From Actinomucor elegans (Eukaryota > Mucoromycota > Mucoromycetes > Mucorales > Mucoraceae): a DNA stretch of 64,000 nucleotides. The notes beneath the pieces are model-generated. The model was not told where the DNA came from. It ran no database searches and was given only the letters and a program-made list of their open reading frames with translations. A program made the translations under genes and the position numbers. The stretch covers positions 3,782,001 to 3,846,000 of the forward strand of contig JAMSLZ010000001.1 of NCBI GenBank assembly GCA_026027325.1, given 5' to 3'. How positions within the stretch are numbered: the stretch's first letter is position 1; every line of letters begins with the position of its first letter. Shown piece after piece: positions 34,263 to 47,293 of this stretch.

Positions 34263-36587
34263 ATGACCACGCTCTATGATCCTCCAGCAACCAACTTGCA
34301 TAATGGTAACTATTATGAATCTGAATCAGAAGCTGAAGAAGGTTACGAAATGGCAGAATATGACTTGGACGTGGTTGATGATGCTTTATTGAATCCTAAT
34401 AATTCAGAATACATGGACCATTTCGGGTTCAAAATTCAAGTAAAGACAGATGATGAATCCTCCAGTGACGATGACTCTGATTTCAATGCCTCGGATGATG
34501 AATCTACACCGGCCAAGCATCCTCAGCAAAACTTGAACCCTTCTTCGTCTACCACTACGACCACTGCCACTAGCGACGATGATTCGATCGACACAAACAT
34601 CACAACACCTCACCACCAGCACCATCAAAAGTGGCTCCCGGATGACCCTAAAAGTAATTATCTTATAGAACCGCTAACCAAGAATGATCGCAATACTGCT
34701 ACAGTCAATAACGCAGTGCCTATATTAAAGTCACCACCATCCCCTCGACCCGATACCAAGCGCTCCATACCAACAGACTCTGACACAAACAGTCGTTCTT
34801 CCAAAGATACCCAACGCAGTAGTATCAGTAGACATAGTATTCTTTCTGCTTTCAACAATCCTTTTAAAAGCGCAAGACCTGCTTCAGTTACTTCGATACA
34901 GTCACCTGCGAGTTTACAGCGTCCATCGGAAACGTACAAACAAAGACAGAGCAAACGGTACTCAGAAGCACATTATCTGCAATCATCCATGATTGGTACA
35001 CCCCGCTCACCTGCTAGTAACCACCGCCATTTCGATAATCTCGTATCCAAGTTCAGACGCTTCTCGCACAATGACCATCGCCATGATTCGGAAAAACATA
35101 TTTTGTTAAAACAAGAAGCTTTGGCTGAACTAAAGATATATCGGGAAAAGGGCGGCTTTGAAAACAATAGCATTGATTGGGGTAAGTAACTAATCTAATT
35201 AATAAGATCAGTCTAATAAGTAAGTTATATATTAGACTTTTGGGAAATGGTGATACATGACTTTGGCCGCGTCTTGGAAACACAGATGGATGATCTACGT
35301 CAACGCCTAACAAAAGGCGGTATACCTTCACCTATACGTGGTTTGATGTGGCAGATCATTGCTAAATCACGCGATAGTTTTGATATGGAAGCTGAATACC
35401 GAGAAATACTCAAAAAGTCCACCAGTCCATTTGAGAAACAAATCCAGAGAGATCTAACAAGAACTTTTCCAAACCATCCTTATTTTATGCAAGAATCAGG
35501 CAGGCAATCTTTGTATAATGTAGCAAAAGCATATAGTATATTTGATCAAGAAGTCGGTTACTGTCAAGGGCTGGCTTTTATCATTGGCTGTCTTTTATTA
35601 CATGTAACGTTTTTTTGAGAAATGTCCTTTTTTTTTTTCGCAATAATGTGCTAAATCAACTGCTATCTTTAGATGTCTGAAGAATCTGCTTTTTGTGTCT
35701 TGATCAAACTCATGGGCAAATATGGCTTACGAGGCCATTTCACACCTCGTATGGAGGTACTTCATCAGCACATGTATCAATTTGATAATATACTCCAACA
35801 AAAGCTGCCTGTTGTGCATCGATATATGGAAAACGAAGGTGTGACACCTTCTATGTATGCATCTCAATGGTTCATTACTCTTTATTCTTACCGTTGCCCC
35901 ATCGAATTGTCGTTCCGTGTCATTGATCTTTTGCTGGTAGAAGGCACTCAAGTATTGATAAAGATAGCACTTGCGCTCATTATTCGCAATCAAGAAAAGA
36001 TACTGAAGCTCCATTTTGAATCCTTGGTTGAATTCCTATGCAACGGTGTATTTACTGTGTTTGCAGAAGACGGCAATGGTTTTGTCGAAGATACGTACCG
36101 TGTAGATTTGCCTGCGCGATTTATGGCGCGTCTGGCACAGCAATATACGGGCGAAGAAGCGCGTGAATCCAAGTCCATGTCACAAGAAGATAATCTGCGT
36201 CGCGTCAATGGTCAATTATCAGAGCACATTCGATCGGTGGAAGGCACGGTACAGATGCTGCGCGCTGAAAATCAAGATATTACACAGCAAATCATTCATA
36301 GTAAGATGAATACAGCACGCACAGAAGAAGAAAAGCAGCGATTGAGCCATGAATTGGCTCGAGTCAAGGCTGAATTTGAGCAATATCAAAAGCACATAAC
36401 AGCCTCATATGAAAAACAGATTAATGAATTGGCTTTAGAAAACAAACAGTTGGCTGATCGCAACTTGTCCTTGGCTAATCAGTTGACAGATACCGAATCC
36501 ATGTTGATTGAGATGAAGATTGCGTTTGCAGAACGCGAGAGTGAGTTTGAGGCGCTCAAGAGACAACTCAAAGAAGCAAAGAAATAA
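34263..36587 (+). CDS. TBC-domain Rab GTPase-activating protein (EVI5/Gyp5-like)
   Basis: Accelerates GTP hydrolysis by Rab GTPases in vesicle traffic. Exons 34263-35181, 35236-35603 and 35673-36587 give 733 residues. The first 300 residues are acidic and Ser-rich and probably disordered. The TBC domain starts near RQRLTKGGIPSPIRGLMWQI and has the arginine-finger motif RDLTRTFPNHPYF and the glutamine-finger motif YCQGLAF; the last splice restores CLLLHMSEESAFCVLIKLM. After the domain about 140 residues form a predicted coiled coil (EEKQRLSHELARVKAEFEQY and similar heptads). A TBC domain followed by a long coiled coil is the layout of EVI5 and Gyp5/Gyl1. The cognate Rab is not evident. Confidence 0.93.
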
Positions 36588-37927
36588 ATTTGTAATTTTA
36601 CTTTATATCAATGATTTATTGAGCAATAGTATTTGCTTGTTTATTTATTTCTTAATGGTATAACTGACGCTTGGGTCATGGTTTATAATCTCATTTGGAC
36701 TACTACCGTATAGAACATATGCTTGTATTTTGAGCTAAATAATAATATAAAAAAACGTGCATTATAATCTACAATCAAAGTATCTTTATTGGTTAAATAC
36801 TTTACGTTAAAGACAAGTATAACTAGAGAGATTTTCACTTTCGTTAGTATATATATATATATACATAAAGAATACTTTTATTTTTTGTTCTCAGAGCAAC
36901 AAGTTCTTTAATATTATTAAAAAAAGATCAGCTACGCGAAGGGAAAAGTAATTATTCCCAATTTTGTTTTGGTATTGTTATTATTATTGTTGTTGTTGCT
37001 ATTATTGCTACTACTACAGTATGGTATAATTATTGTTATTGTTGTTATATCATAATAAATAAGAGACATGCAATAGTATATTATTATTACACAAAGTATG
37101 GGTGTCTTATCTGTACAATATCATTAAGCATTTGCAAGTAGCATGCATATATTCATTTCATTACTATTATGCGCTCAACTTAGGTGCTACAAAAAAGTAG
37201 AATAAGTAATCGCTCTTACTTGTGTAGATAAATGGACTCTACTTGCCACAGTGAAAAAAGAAACCCATTCAGAACTTTGTTTTATTGTTCAGACTAGGCA
37301 TTGAAAAGCTATATAATCCACTTTATTGAGTGCGTTTATAAACCTAAAAGTACTTTTATTCGCCGATATTGTTACTAGCGTTCGTTTTTATAAAATTCAA
37401 GCGCAAATGGCTATATTTTTCTTTTATTATGTACATTGTAAATTGTTTAATCATATCAAGTAAACTAATAAGGACTTGCCCAATGGAGACATCATGCCAA
37501 TAGCTTTATATTTGCTTCTTATTCTACTTTTCTGGGCTCCGGATTCAATTCATTGTTAGTCACTGAAAGTTAGGGTATACTGATTGAATGGCTGCTAAAT
37601 AACGGTTGCAAAGCACTATTTTGAGCATGGACAATAGACCAAGCTAGAGAGATTAATAATAGATCTTTATCTTGATGGAATAATCAATAATTAACAGTGC
37701 ATCCCCCTAGAATTTGATACAAGTATAGTACTTTAGTCGAATCACGGTTCTAGTAGATCTAAAACGTGAATTTGAACATATAATAGCTAACAAATGCAAA
37801 CATGGTCCACAAGTTCCTTAACTTATGTTCTGATTGGCCTGTTCAACTACAGTCACATTGCCCCGCACAGTTTTTGGTTTCGCGTTTACCGCGTTTTTCG
37901 TGTTCTCCTTTTTTTTTTTCTATAGCT
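36588..37927. other. Intergenic region before primase
   Basis: AT-rich, with a trinucleotide-like TTA/TTG run at 36974-37010, a (TA)n run near 36848-36862, and a CT-rich tract just before 37928. No gene seen. Confidence 0.45.
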
Positions 37928-39698
37928 ATGTTTAAACACAAGAGTAAAGGAGTGAATCGTTTTGCAGCTGCAGCAGAAGCTGCATCCACCGGCCGATCTG
38001 TATTCAGTGATAATGGACAACACTACAATTTGCAAACCGATTATCCATTTCGACTCAATTTCTATTTGAAACCTCCACCTTCAGAGATTACTATTGAAGA
38101 GTTTGAAAAGTTTGCTCTTGATAGACTTCAAGGTAAAAGAAAAAAAAACTGCCAGTACAACGCGTCTTTGAGATATTAAATTCGTCTGTATCTAGTGCTG
38201 AGAGCGATCGAAACAGCCTCGCTACGTAACAAAGACCTTAAATCTGAAATACAAAAACCAATTGAACAGTATCTGCCTCTTAAATCGAATCTATCTAAAT
38301 CAGAAGAACTATATGAAGAGAGACGTAAAGACCATGTCAGCCATTTTGTATTAAGAATGGCATACTGTAGAAGGTAGGGAGAGGATTGATTGACTGGCGG
38401 TTACTGATGTATGCAATTAGTGAGGATTTACGTGAATGGTTTTTGAAACAAGAAACGGCCCTATTCAAATATCGATTCGAACAAGAGACAATGGAAGAAA
38501 AGAAAAGATTTTTACAGTACTTGAACTTGAATTGGAAGATTGTAGGTGGAATCAAACGCTGTGGTGTTTTTCTGACTTGTTTATAATATAGCTTACAAGT
38601 GAGGAAAAAGAAAGTATTCGTAAAGAATTAACCATCTGTACAAAGCCTAGAGCTGGCTTACAGATTCAAGAATATATCACAAATGAGACTTTTTTCGAGG
38701 CAAGTATGCGGTGCAAAAATGTGTCACTTGAGCTGACATACAAGTTTAGGTGGATTTTGAAAAAGTACCTCATATGGTAGCTAGTCGATCAGTTTATGTG
38801 AGAAAGGGAAAAGCTTATGTACCGATGAGCGATCAAATCAACCTTGTTATGTTGGAATTCAAAAAGCATTTGATGAGAGCATTAGAAGCAACTAGCAAAC
38901 TACTGCCCCGATTGGAGGAAGATGATCGATTAAAGCCTATCTTGTTAAACGTTGAAAAACAATATATTGGAAGAAACTATAACGAAGTTGGCAATGTTAC
39001 AGGATCTATCACAGCTAAAGACGTTGATGCGGTAAGCCCTATTGATTATGCACAAAACCTAGACTAATGCATCCCAGTTTGTTCAACATCATGCACCTTT
39101 ATGTATGCGCAATTTACAAGATTCCCTTAAAGCAGACAAGCATTTGAAACACTCTGGCAGATTACAATATGGTTTGTTCCTGAAGGCTATTGGCTTATCT
39201 GTTGAAGAAGCACTTGTATTTTGGCGTACTGCGTTTTCAAATATTACAGATGATAAGTTTCAGAAAGAATATGCATATAACGTACGATACAATTATGGTC
39301 TTGAAGGAAAACGAGTGAATTACAGTCCCTACAGGTAATAGTTGTCAGATGAATCGCAGTCTAAACTAAATAATCCACGTAGTTGCATGAAGATTATCAC
39401 TAGCAATCCGCCTTCTTCTGGTGAGAATCATGGGTGTCCTTTCCGTCACTTTTCTCAAACCAACCTTGAAGCCAGATTGCGCAAAGACCAAATCAGTACT
39501 CCTCATGTAGATGAAATTATGCAGCTTGTTCGCAACAAACATTACCAACTAGCGTGCACAAGACATTTTGAAGTGACTCATCCAAAAAACAAGGAAAAAG
39601 TAGAAATCATTGAACATCCAAACCAATACTATGAGTTTAGCAAGAAACTAGCAGAAGAACCATTAGCATTAGAAGAGTCTATGGAGATTGATGATTAA
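37928..39698 (+). CDS. PRI2: DNA primase large subunit
   Basis: Partner of the small primase subunit in the polymerase alpha-primase complex, starting RNA primers at replication origins. Exons 37928-38132, 38196-38373, 38421-38541, 38592-38699, 38750-39031, 39078-39334 and 39383-39698 give 488 residues. The N-terminal part has DYPFRLNFYLKPP and LAYCR-like MAYCRSEDLREWFL across a splice. Cysteines at 307 (APLCMRNL), 385 (YSCMKII), 402 (NHGCPFRH) and 442 (LACTRHFE) have the spacing 78, 17 and 40, almost that of the human iron-sulfur cluster ligands. The fourth intron is of GC-AG type (TTCGAG|GCAAGT, 38700-38749). The start is the first ATG after a poly-T tract, close to the conserved start region. 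Confidence 0.95.
38700..38749 (+). other. GC-AG intron in the primase gene
   Basis: The 50-base intron begins GCAAGT after GAG and ends TTTAG. Its removal joins NETFFE to VDFEKVPHMV in frame, and no GT donor nearby does so. AG|GCAAGT is the classical consensus of GC donors. Confidence 0.85.
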
Positions 39699-40402
39699 AA
39701 TAAAGGCTTAGTGGTACATTGTGTGTATTACACATGCTGTGTCAAAAGATTACTTGATTTAGAATGAGCAAAAACAATGTTACTGCATTTGATTAGAGGC
39801 ATTTCCCAGAGTGTGATGACATGCTAGCAGATCGTAACATACAGAGCTATTCTTGTTCCTTTGGGGATTGACTCGCAGCGACACAAAACACATCATTCCG
39901 TGTTATTGGTGATAAATAACAATAACAAAATTGTTATGAATTCAGTTATTTTACCATATATAAATGCCCTGAATCTCAAATATACACTGCATTCTTCGGA
40001 AAGTGGATCCGAACAAAATAACCAGTAACACAAATGCCTCGATAGCCTGTTAGTGGAGTTGTTGTTTTTGCTGCTTTAAGAATTAAAGTTCTTTGTGTCA
40101 TCACTCGCTTGTTTTTTTTTTTGTTTTCACAACATGTTTAATATAGATATTAACAACTGTAAGTAAGCGGCTGTTATTATATCCATATTATGTTATCCAC
40201 GTGAACCATCGATCTTCTTGGTGCGATGCTATTGCTTTACTTGTTTTAGTATACTTATTTGACTCCGCAGTTATATATCAGAAACGTTTCTCTTTTCTCT
40301 TTTCCTTTACTCTCTCTTTTTTTTTCTCTCTTTCTCCTATAACATAAGCCCCCTATCTTTATTACAGCCTCCTCTTGTTCCTTGTATAAATACTCTCTCA
40401 AT
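39699..40402. other. Intergenic region
   Basis: About 700 bases without a gene. The final part has long CT/T tracts (40291-40335) ahead of the F-box gene, probably its promoter and leader. Confidence 0.45.
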
Positions 40403-41859
40403 ATGCCTTTAACAATGACTTCGTTTCACTCTATGCCCTCACATACTATGACTGATAATGACTTTTGTAAATCAATTCGACACTATCCCAAGCCAAGATA
40501 CGTCAGCCTAAAGAGCAGAAGAGGCATGCGACCTATGCGCTCTTCCACTACAATGACAGCAGCACAAAAGAATCGTAAACTTCATTATTATAGCTTTGTC
40601 AACGAAGGTCCAAAGAAAGGTAATTCGTATAGTGTATATTTATTTATATGGGGTTACAGATAATTGATAAGGCTCCCTATAATTAGATTTCCTAAGTTTG
40701 CTACCTTACGAGGTCGCTTCTCAGATCTTGGTTCATTTGGATACCTCGAGTTTGTGTCAAATAGCAGCCGTATCTAGATCATGGTATTCAGTTGCTAAAT
40801 CAAACGAAATCTGGAGAAAGAAAGCCGCTTGTTATAATATCAATATTCCTCAGCATATACCTCAGCATCAACTAGACTGGTATCACCTGTACAAACAACG
40901 TCATATTCTCAACAGCCGATGGCAAACAGGTCATGTAGCAACTCATTATTTGATTGGCCATATCGATAGCGTCTATTGTTTACAATTCGACAAGCAAAAG
41001 ATCATTACAGGCAGTCGAGATCGCACCATCAAATTTTGGGACCTTGCTACCTATCAATGCATGCAAACACTGCATGGACATGATGGCAGTGTACTCTGCC
41101 TCAAGTACAACGACACAATTATGGTGTCTGGTTCTTCAGATTCAACCATTATTGTTTGGAGTATGGCTAATTTTCAACCTATTATGCGTCTGCAAGGCCA
41201 TACTGCTGGCGTCCTGGATGTCTGCTTTGATGATCGTTGTATTATCAGTTGCTCCAAAGACAGAACCATCCGCATCTGGGATATCCAAACTGGTCAATTA
41301 ATACGCACCATTCTCGCTCATCGAGGCCCTGTCAACGCAATTCAATTAGAAGGCAACAAACTCATCTCTGCTTCAGGAGATGCGCTTGTCAAGATGTGGG
41401 ACATCACTACTGGTGAATGTCTACGTAAATACACGGGCCATACACGTGGTTTAGCCTGCGTACGTTATGATGGCTCCCGAATTGTGAGCGGTTCCAATGA
41501 CAAAACCATCAAGGTGTGGGATGCTGAAAGCGGTGACTGTATCATGACTTTGGAAGGGCACTCAGATCTAGTGCGTACTCTCAATTTCAATCAAGATCGC
41601 ATTGTCAGCGCTAGCTATGATCAAAGTATTCGTGTTTGGGACATGAAAACAGGCGCTTGCCTCTTGAACTTTCAAAGTGGACATACCAGCTGGGTGTTTG
41701 ATGTGCATTTTGATGCAACCCGCATTGTTAGGTAATTATATTCTAACTGGTTTAATTGGCTGTTTATCTAATCTCTTTTGCTGTATTATTAGTGCAAGTC
41801 AGGATCAAAGAGTATTGGTGATGGACTTTACACATGGATTAGATACCCAGTTTTTCTAA
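40403..41859 (+). CDS. F-box/WD40 repeat protein
   Basis: Probable substrate receptor of an SCF ubiquitin ligase. Exons 40403-40619, 40687-41731 and 41793-41859 give 442 residues. The first ~70 residues are basic and of unknown role. The F-box lies across the first splice (DFLSLLPYEVASQILVHLD, then SWYSVAKSNEIWRKKA). Seven WD40 repeats follow, each with GH and WD signatures, such as ITGSRDRTIKFWD, VSGSSDSTIIVW, CSKDRTIRIWD, SGSNDKTIKVWD and SASYDQSIRVWD, ending MDFTHGLDTQFF. It resembles Pof1/Met30/Cdc4-type proteins, but the shorter length prevents a specific name. Confidence 0.9.
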
Positions 41860-42900
41860 TAATAGAGAAATTACTCACATACATTAAGCATATATAATTT
41901 ATCTTTTAATACTACTATTACACTTGTACATAATTAATCATTTAATATTAAACTTATATTTTATTATCCATTATTACACACCATATTTATTCTCAATGGA
42001 CAGAGTCGTACCATAGCTTCTTTTGGATATAATAGAATATTTAATCCAGATGACTTTTGACCAAGGTCAGCCAAAGTCATTCGATATGATGAATATCATG
42101 CAACATACACGCAATTTAACTAACTATGGATAATTTGGATATATATTTATTAAATTTGGAGTCAAAGATAGGTCATATCAGTCGTAGTAATTCCTGTTGA
42201 GCGTAGACTACGAGTATAAGTGGTCTTGGACCGAGATCAACTGCGATTGCTCGAGATGATTGAAATGAAAATATGTACATATTTTTTGCAATTTTTCATT
42301 CTAAAGACGGGATGCGACAATGAACCGAGATCCAGTGGGGTGAAGGTTACCAAATAAAATTTCCATTCTTCAACTTCCGCATGGGGATTAATGACCAATG
42401 AAAGTTGGTATTTTTAAGCTCTTTTGCCAATGAAAATGTTCCATTTTTTTTTTCTTTTTTTCAGAGAAATACACCTTGCATTCTCTATTTTTTTTCATCA
42501 GGATTTTTATCAGTATGATATTGTTGTAGTTCATTAACGATAGGGCTATCTCAAGTAAATGATATTTCGAGAAGCTCTGATTGTACTATGATTATTGGAT
42601 TAAAGATCTTCGATTGGTCTGTACTCCATTGAACGGGTTGCTCCTTATTCGAGATATGAGACATTTTATTCCGCCATAGGGGGTAGTTGAATCTGATTTT
42701 GTTCAAAAGCCGATCTTCGAGTTTGAATTGATGGGAATAAAGGGTGAAGCAACTAAAGTTTTTTTTTATATATATAAAACTGTGAATAAAATAAATACAC
42801 TTATAGCTATATGCATATGCATGACTGACATTGTGAATGGGATCTCTAAAATATTTAGGATAAAATATCTGTATTTTATTACAAGGGGTAATCTCTATTC

Positions 42901-42901
<1 letters not shown>

Positions 42902-42937
<36 letters not shown>
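42902..42937 (+). repeat. Poly-A tract of 36 bases
   Basis: Uninterrupted run of A after CTATTCC and before GATTG. It could be a simple repeat or the tail of a retroposed sequence; no source gene is recognisable upstream. Confidence 0.9.
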
Positions 42938-42939
<2 letters not shown>

Positions 42940-43370
42940 TTGAAAATAACCAATTCCCTATTTTATTGGTTGCTACGATTGAAACATGTATTCTCCATGA
43001 TACCCTCGACAAAAGTTTACTCATATCTAGATCAGCAATAAACCAGTGAAACACTTTGAATACGTAAAGATAAGTGCACTCTTCCGGATGAACAAGGCTT
43101 TATACCTGCAAGTCTAAACACACGGGTTCTACATCGATCTCAAGATATAGTACTTTCTTTGCCTGGAACATGAATCCCCTTATTATATCTCTACAGAAAT
43201 CTATATCACTGACAGATAATTGAATTTCCTACAATTCATCTTGAGATATCAAGCAGCTAACTTGCATTCATAACCTCGTACACAGAGATATTGTATTGCT
43301 TATATTTCTGAACCACAAACGATTTTTATAAATCACTACTTAGGAAGTTAATATGCTGTATTAATCAATA

Positions 43371-43435
43371 CCAGCGATCTCGGCCAAATGTCACATCAGG
43401 CTGACGTTTCATGTTCAGAATGAGTTACTACATCT
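43371..43435 (+). repeat. Dispersed diverged repeat, copy B
   Basis: GCGATCTCGGCCAAATGTCA, later TGTTCAGAATGAG and CTACATCT, aligns over about 65 bases with copy A (3950-4014) and with the reverse of copy C. Confidence 0.6.
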
Positions 43436-44537
43436 AGAAAAGTAAAAGAAAAGGGCTATCTATTTTAATGATGTAATTTTATTAAATGTTTTGCTCGTAT
43501 AGATATGCCAATGGTAGTTTTCGTGCAAGGCTACATCGAAAAATAACCGTGCGAGCTATATAGAATATAAGTTGATTTTTACTACAAAAAGGGACGATAA
43601 CAATTCGATCACGCTGAATGTGCGGTTTGTTTATGAATGTAAAAGAAAGACCATGATCCCTATATTGCATAGCTTGAAATCTATTATTGTTTATTGAATG
43701 CCGGATTCGATGAGTTGGGATTTTGAATATGTGTGGTGCTTGTATCTTGGTATCGCATAGTATTGTCTAGATACTTGGTATTCAGCTATTTACATTTCAT
43801 CTGTCGGTCCAATCCTTTCCGACAAACAGTAGCACCAACCACAGAACAGTGTTCATATACTGATGAGCGCTGTTTCGTATCACTAGTGATGAAAAATAAA
43901 CCATCATGGATATGTAAAGATGTTTTGAGCTAGGTCATCTACTTTAATGTGGTGCAAAAAGACCAAAAGGTCTAGTCTGTTTCAATTAAACTTTTCATAG
44001 GTAGCTCTCTAAGATCTACCATTTGTTTTAGACTACTCTATTAATCTTTTTTTTTTCTTTTTTTCTTTCTTTCTTTATAGAAAGATTGAAGATCTTCTCC
44101 CCAGTTTGTAGATTTAATTAGAAACATGCGCTTATCGCGAGCTACTAGACCTTTTATATCAATTGTCCGCTAGAGAGTACATTTTTGCAATTGCTATCAA
44201 GAAGAGCAATGAGTTAAGGACGCACGTTCTTCCTCTCTGAGTTGAATACAACAGAACACTTGGAATTAAGCGGACGGCAACCTTAAAAAGAGCCTAGGAC
44301 TCTCTTTGACCAGGATCAGAAAAATAGTTTTGCTTACAAGTGGGTCTATATGATCTATATACTATCTATCTCTCTGCAGAGAGTACAAAGTTTTAGTTGT
44401 TTAGTGCGATGATCTTACTACATCATACCAATAATATTTTGGAGTCCGCCAATTAAGATGCTGGCTGAATATAGTGGCCAATTAGACTATGTCATTCTAA
44501 AACCTACAAATAAAACTATAGCTGAGCTTTTAGTAAG

Positions 44538-44858
44538 ATGAATTGCAGTCACTCAAAAACTGATTTGAGTAGTTTCATGGGTGATCAAACATTATACCAT
44601 CTAATCTGGGCAGAAACTCGTTATATGTGGAGTATAAATAACCTAACACTAATTCAAAAACTTTGTAATACCATCTCTACTAGGATGGAAAAAGGAAAGT
44701 CGAACTCCTCGAGATGCATCTTTGATTGGACACAGATAACACATGACCGACCAAGTGGTAAGTACAAGTACGAAACAATATTGGACGAATTATTAGCGCG
44801 GTTCAGACGATTTAGCAGTCTAAATCTCTGCTTGGGTCCAGTTCCAAATTCATATTAA
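44538..44858 (+). CDS. Hypothetical 106-residue open frame
   Basis: Starts with ATG and reads through segments such as DQTLYHLIWAETRYMWSINN and YETILDELLARFRRFSSLN, which look moderately protein-like. No domain or homologous family recognised. It could be a small gene or a relic. Confidence 0.25.
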   Translation: MNCSHSKTDLSSFMGDQTLYHLIWAETRYMWSINNLTLIQKLCNTISTRMEKGKSNSSRCIFDWTQITHDRPSGKYKYETILDELLARFRRFSSLNLCLGPVPNSY

Positions 44859-45104
44859 AAATGTTTTAATAATATATCCATTGAGTCTGAATTTGACAAA
44901 TAAACGCTTAAGTAAACCGCTGTTTCACATTTTATTCAACCAGTTTCATTTTTTTTTTTTTTGTCTCTTTTTTTTTTTTTAACTTTTCTTCTTCTACTGT
45001 CTGTCCGTGTACGTTTTATTCTTTTCTTACTGTTTATTTGTTTTTATATATATATATATATCTATACATATCTTTAATATCTACATATACACTCTCATAT
45101 AAAA

Positions 45105-47010
45105 ATGTATAATAACAATCTGACAGCACAACAGCCTGATATATACGCTTTACTGTCTACTGATGATACAGTAGAAGATATTGATGAATCTATTGATACA
45201 GATGCATTAGTGATGGATATATTCGATAGTTTTACTCCATCTCCAGCTGTTCGACAGATGCAGCGTTATGATGATCATCATCCTCTCTCCTCAAATACTT
45301 CTTCTATTGATTCTACATTTCCAACGCCTACTTCTACTACATCAAATACAAATGAGTTTGGTTATAATCAAGGTAAGACGCACAACAATTTTTTTTTCCC
45401 ATAATACTAACTCACTTGCTTTAGATATAATGAGTATTGCCTCAAACAATCAACAACAACAAACACAACAGCAGTCTCAATATACCCCATCGTCTTCTTC
45501 ATCGGACGCTTGTATAAATTCGATATTTGCCTTTAGTTTTCCAGAACAAGATCCAATTTTCCCTTCATTTGATCCACCGCCTGCAAGGACCAATATCGAC
45601 TATACCAGACGTCATTCTGTAGCTGTAAGTGGTGACTTTAATTCGTCATATCAACCAAACATCTTCAATACCTATGCACCCCAAACGCCTCCACAACCAG
45701 CAACAGTATTACCAATGCATAATCAACGTATGCTGCCTCAAAGACCGCAACAGCAATTTACCAAACAGCCACCATTTCTATCTCGCAAAACCCACCAACA
45801 CTTGGCTACCGTAATAGAAGGTGAAGCGCCACCCAATATGGGTCATCGAGCCTCAATGCCCAACATCTTTTTATCAGAAGAATCTCGACGCAAGCTTAAT
45901 AGTAGCATTCAACAAAGGAACGGCTCTCTTTCTGCTCGAACTACACCGAATAGCACACCTCCACCTGTCTCGATTGATTTTAACCAGATGCCTTGGTCCA
46001 ACACGGCTGCAGCCAAGCCAAATAATGATCTGCATGATACAAATTCGCCCCAATTCCATGAATGGAATCCCCCTAGTAACGTATTTACTTCACATCCACC
46101 TGCATCACAAGTCGAAGAACGTCCTGGGCGCAAACGATTCTATTCTCAACAGTTTGACAGTTTTCCTACACAACAGCAACGAATTATGCCATTCAATCAG
46201 ACATCATATCGTCAATTGCAACAACAATCTACCAGCAGCAACTTGTGCCCATTACCGATGTCTGGTATCATGAGTCGACGCGCTAGTGTAGCGACACCGC
46301 ATGACATCTCGGCCTGGAACCGTATGGTCAACCCCAACGACCGTATTCTGTTGGACCAAGAGCAATCACGCAAACAAGACAGTGAAGAGCCGGCCGCTAA
46401 ACGAATAAAAGAAGAGGAGGAAATATCTGAGACGAATTCGATCAGCGGTAGTGTTCTGTCCACTGAAGAAGATTATCCAGCCATTACAGATGCAGATCTG
46501 GAAGCTGCCAAGAAAGATCCCAATGCTATCCCTCGTCGCCAAAAATTGCGCTTTGACGAAGATGAGTATACGCCCAAATGGGTACGCTATACTGGTCAAT
46601 CAAAAGAAGGCTATTGTGACACATGCAAGCCGGGAAAATGGCTTCAATTAAAGAACAGTGCCTATTGGTATCATAAACAGTTTTATCATGGCATCTCATC
46701 TGTTTCCGGTAAACCTTTCCAAAGACCTTTGGAACAACGTGCAGGAGAACATGATGTGATTGAAGGATTATGTCATCAGTGTAAGCAGTTTGTGCCCATC
46801 TGTAATTCTAAACGCAAGAACAGCGTACTTTGGTTTCGACATGCTCATAAGGTATTACCGAGTTGGTTCAATTTGACCTTGTTATTAATTAATATTATAT
46901 AGTGTCACGTTTATGATAAACCCAAGACGAAAGGAGGTAAACGAGCTTCTATCTCGGTTCCTGTAACAAAAAAGTATCAATTGAACGAGCAATTGCAAAA
47001 AATATGTTAG
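45105..47010 (+). CDS. Transcription regulator with Rua1-type C-terminal zinc domain
   Basis: Probable nuclear regulator related to Ustilago Rua1 (C-terminal domain PF14616 from memory). Exons 45105-45372, 45425-46851 and 46903-47010 give 600 residues. The first 400 residues are low in complexity, rich in Gln, Ser, Pro and Asn, with acidic patches near the start that could activate transcription. From about residue 465 comes the conserved domain: YTPKWVRYTGQSKEGYCDTC, GKWLQLKNSAYWYHKQFYHG, EGLCHQCKQFVPIC and, across the last splice, WFRHAHKCH, with paired Cys and His suited to zinc binding. A basic tail follows. Targets unknown. The ATG follows a (TA)n and pyrimidine-rich leader. Confidence 0.85.
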
Positions 47011-47293
47011 AATTATTATTTTGTATTTGCTTTATAAAAAAATAAATAAAAAAAATAAAAAATAAAATAGAAATAAATGATTTCTTTTTGAACCTGCCAC
47101 TCTATCATTCATCCATTCCGTTTCCTCGGACATCTTCTGAGTGGAAAAAAAATAAAAATAAAAAACTTTTTTCTTGGAACCAATAAAATAAACTATGTCC
47201 TTCAGAGCCACAGTGACACTGAGGTTTTTGAATAAATATATGAAGTGCATCTTCTTTTTTCTTCACTTTTAACTGACAAATCAAAAAAAAAAA

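Larger units (their letters stand above)
41860..45104. other. Gene-poor region, 3.2 kb
   Basis: AT-rich sequence holding a 36-base poly-A run (42902-42937), a dispersed repeat copy (43371-43435), long T tracts and a (TA)n run before 45105. Open frames at 42551-43054 and 42728-42943 cross the poly-A and are not credible. One unexplained frame at 44538-44858 is listed separately. Confidence 0.45.

Noticed and set aside
42551..43054. 167-codon minus-strand frame and its plus-strand counterpart
   Set aside because: Both depend on the poly-A tract for length and have no recognisable sequence.
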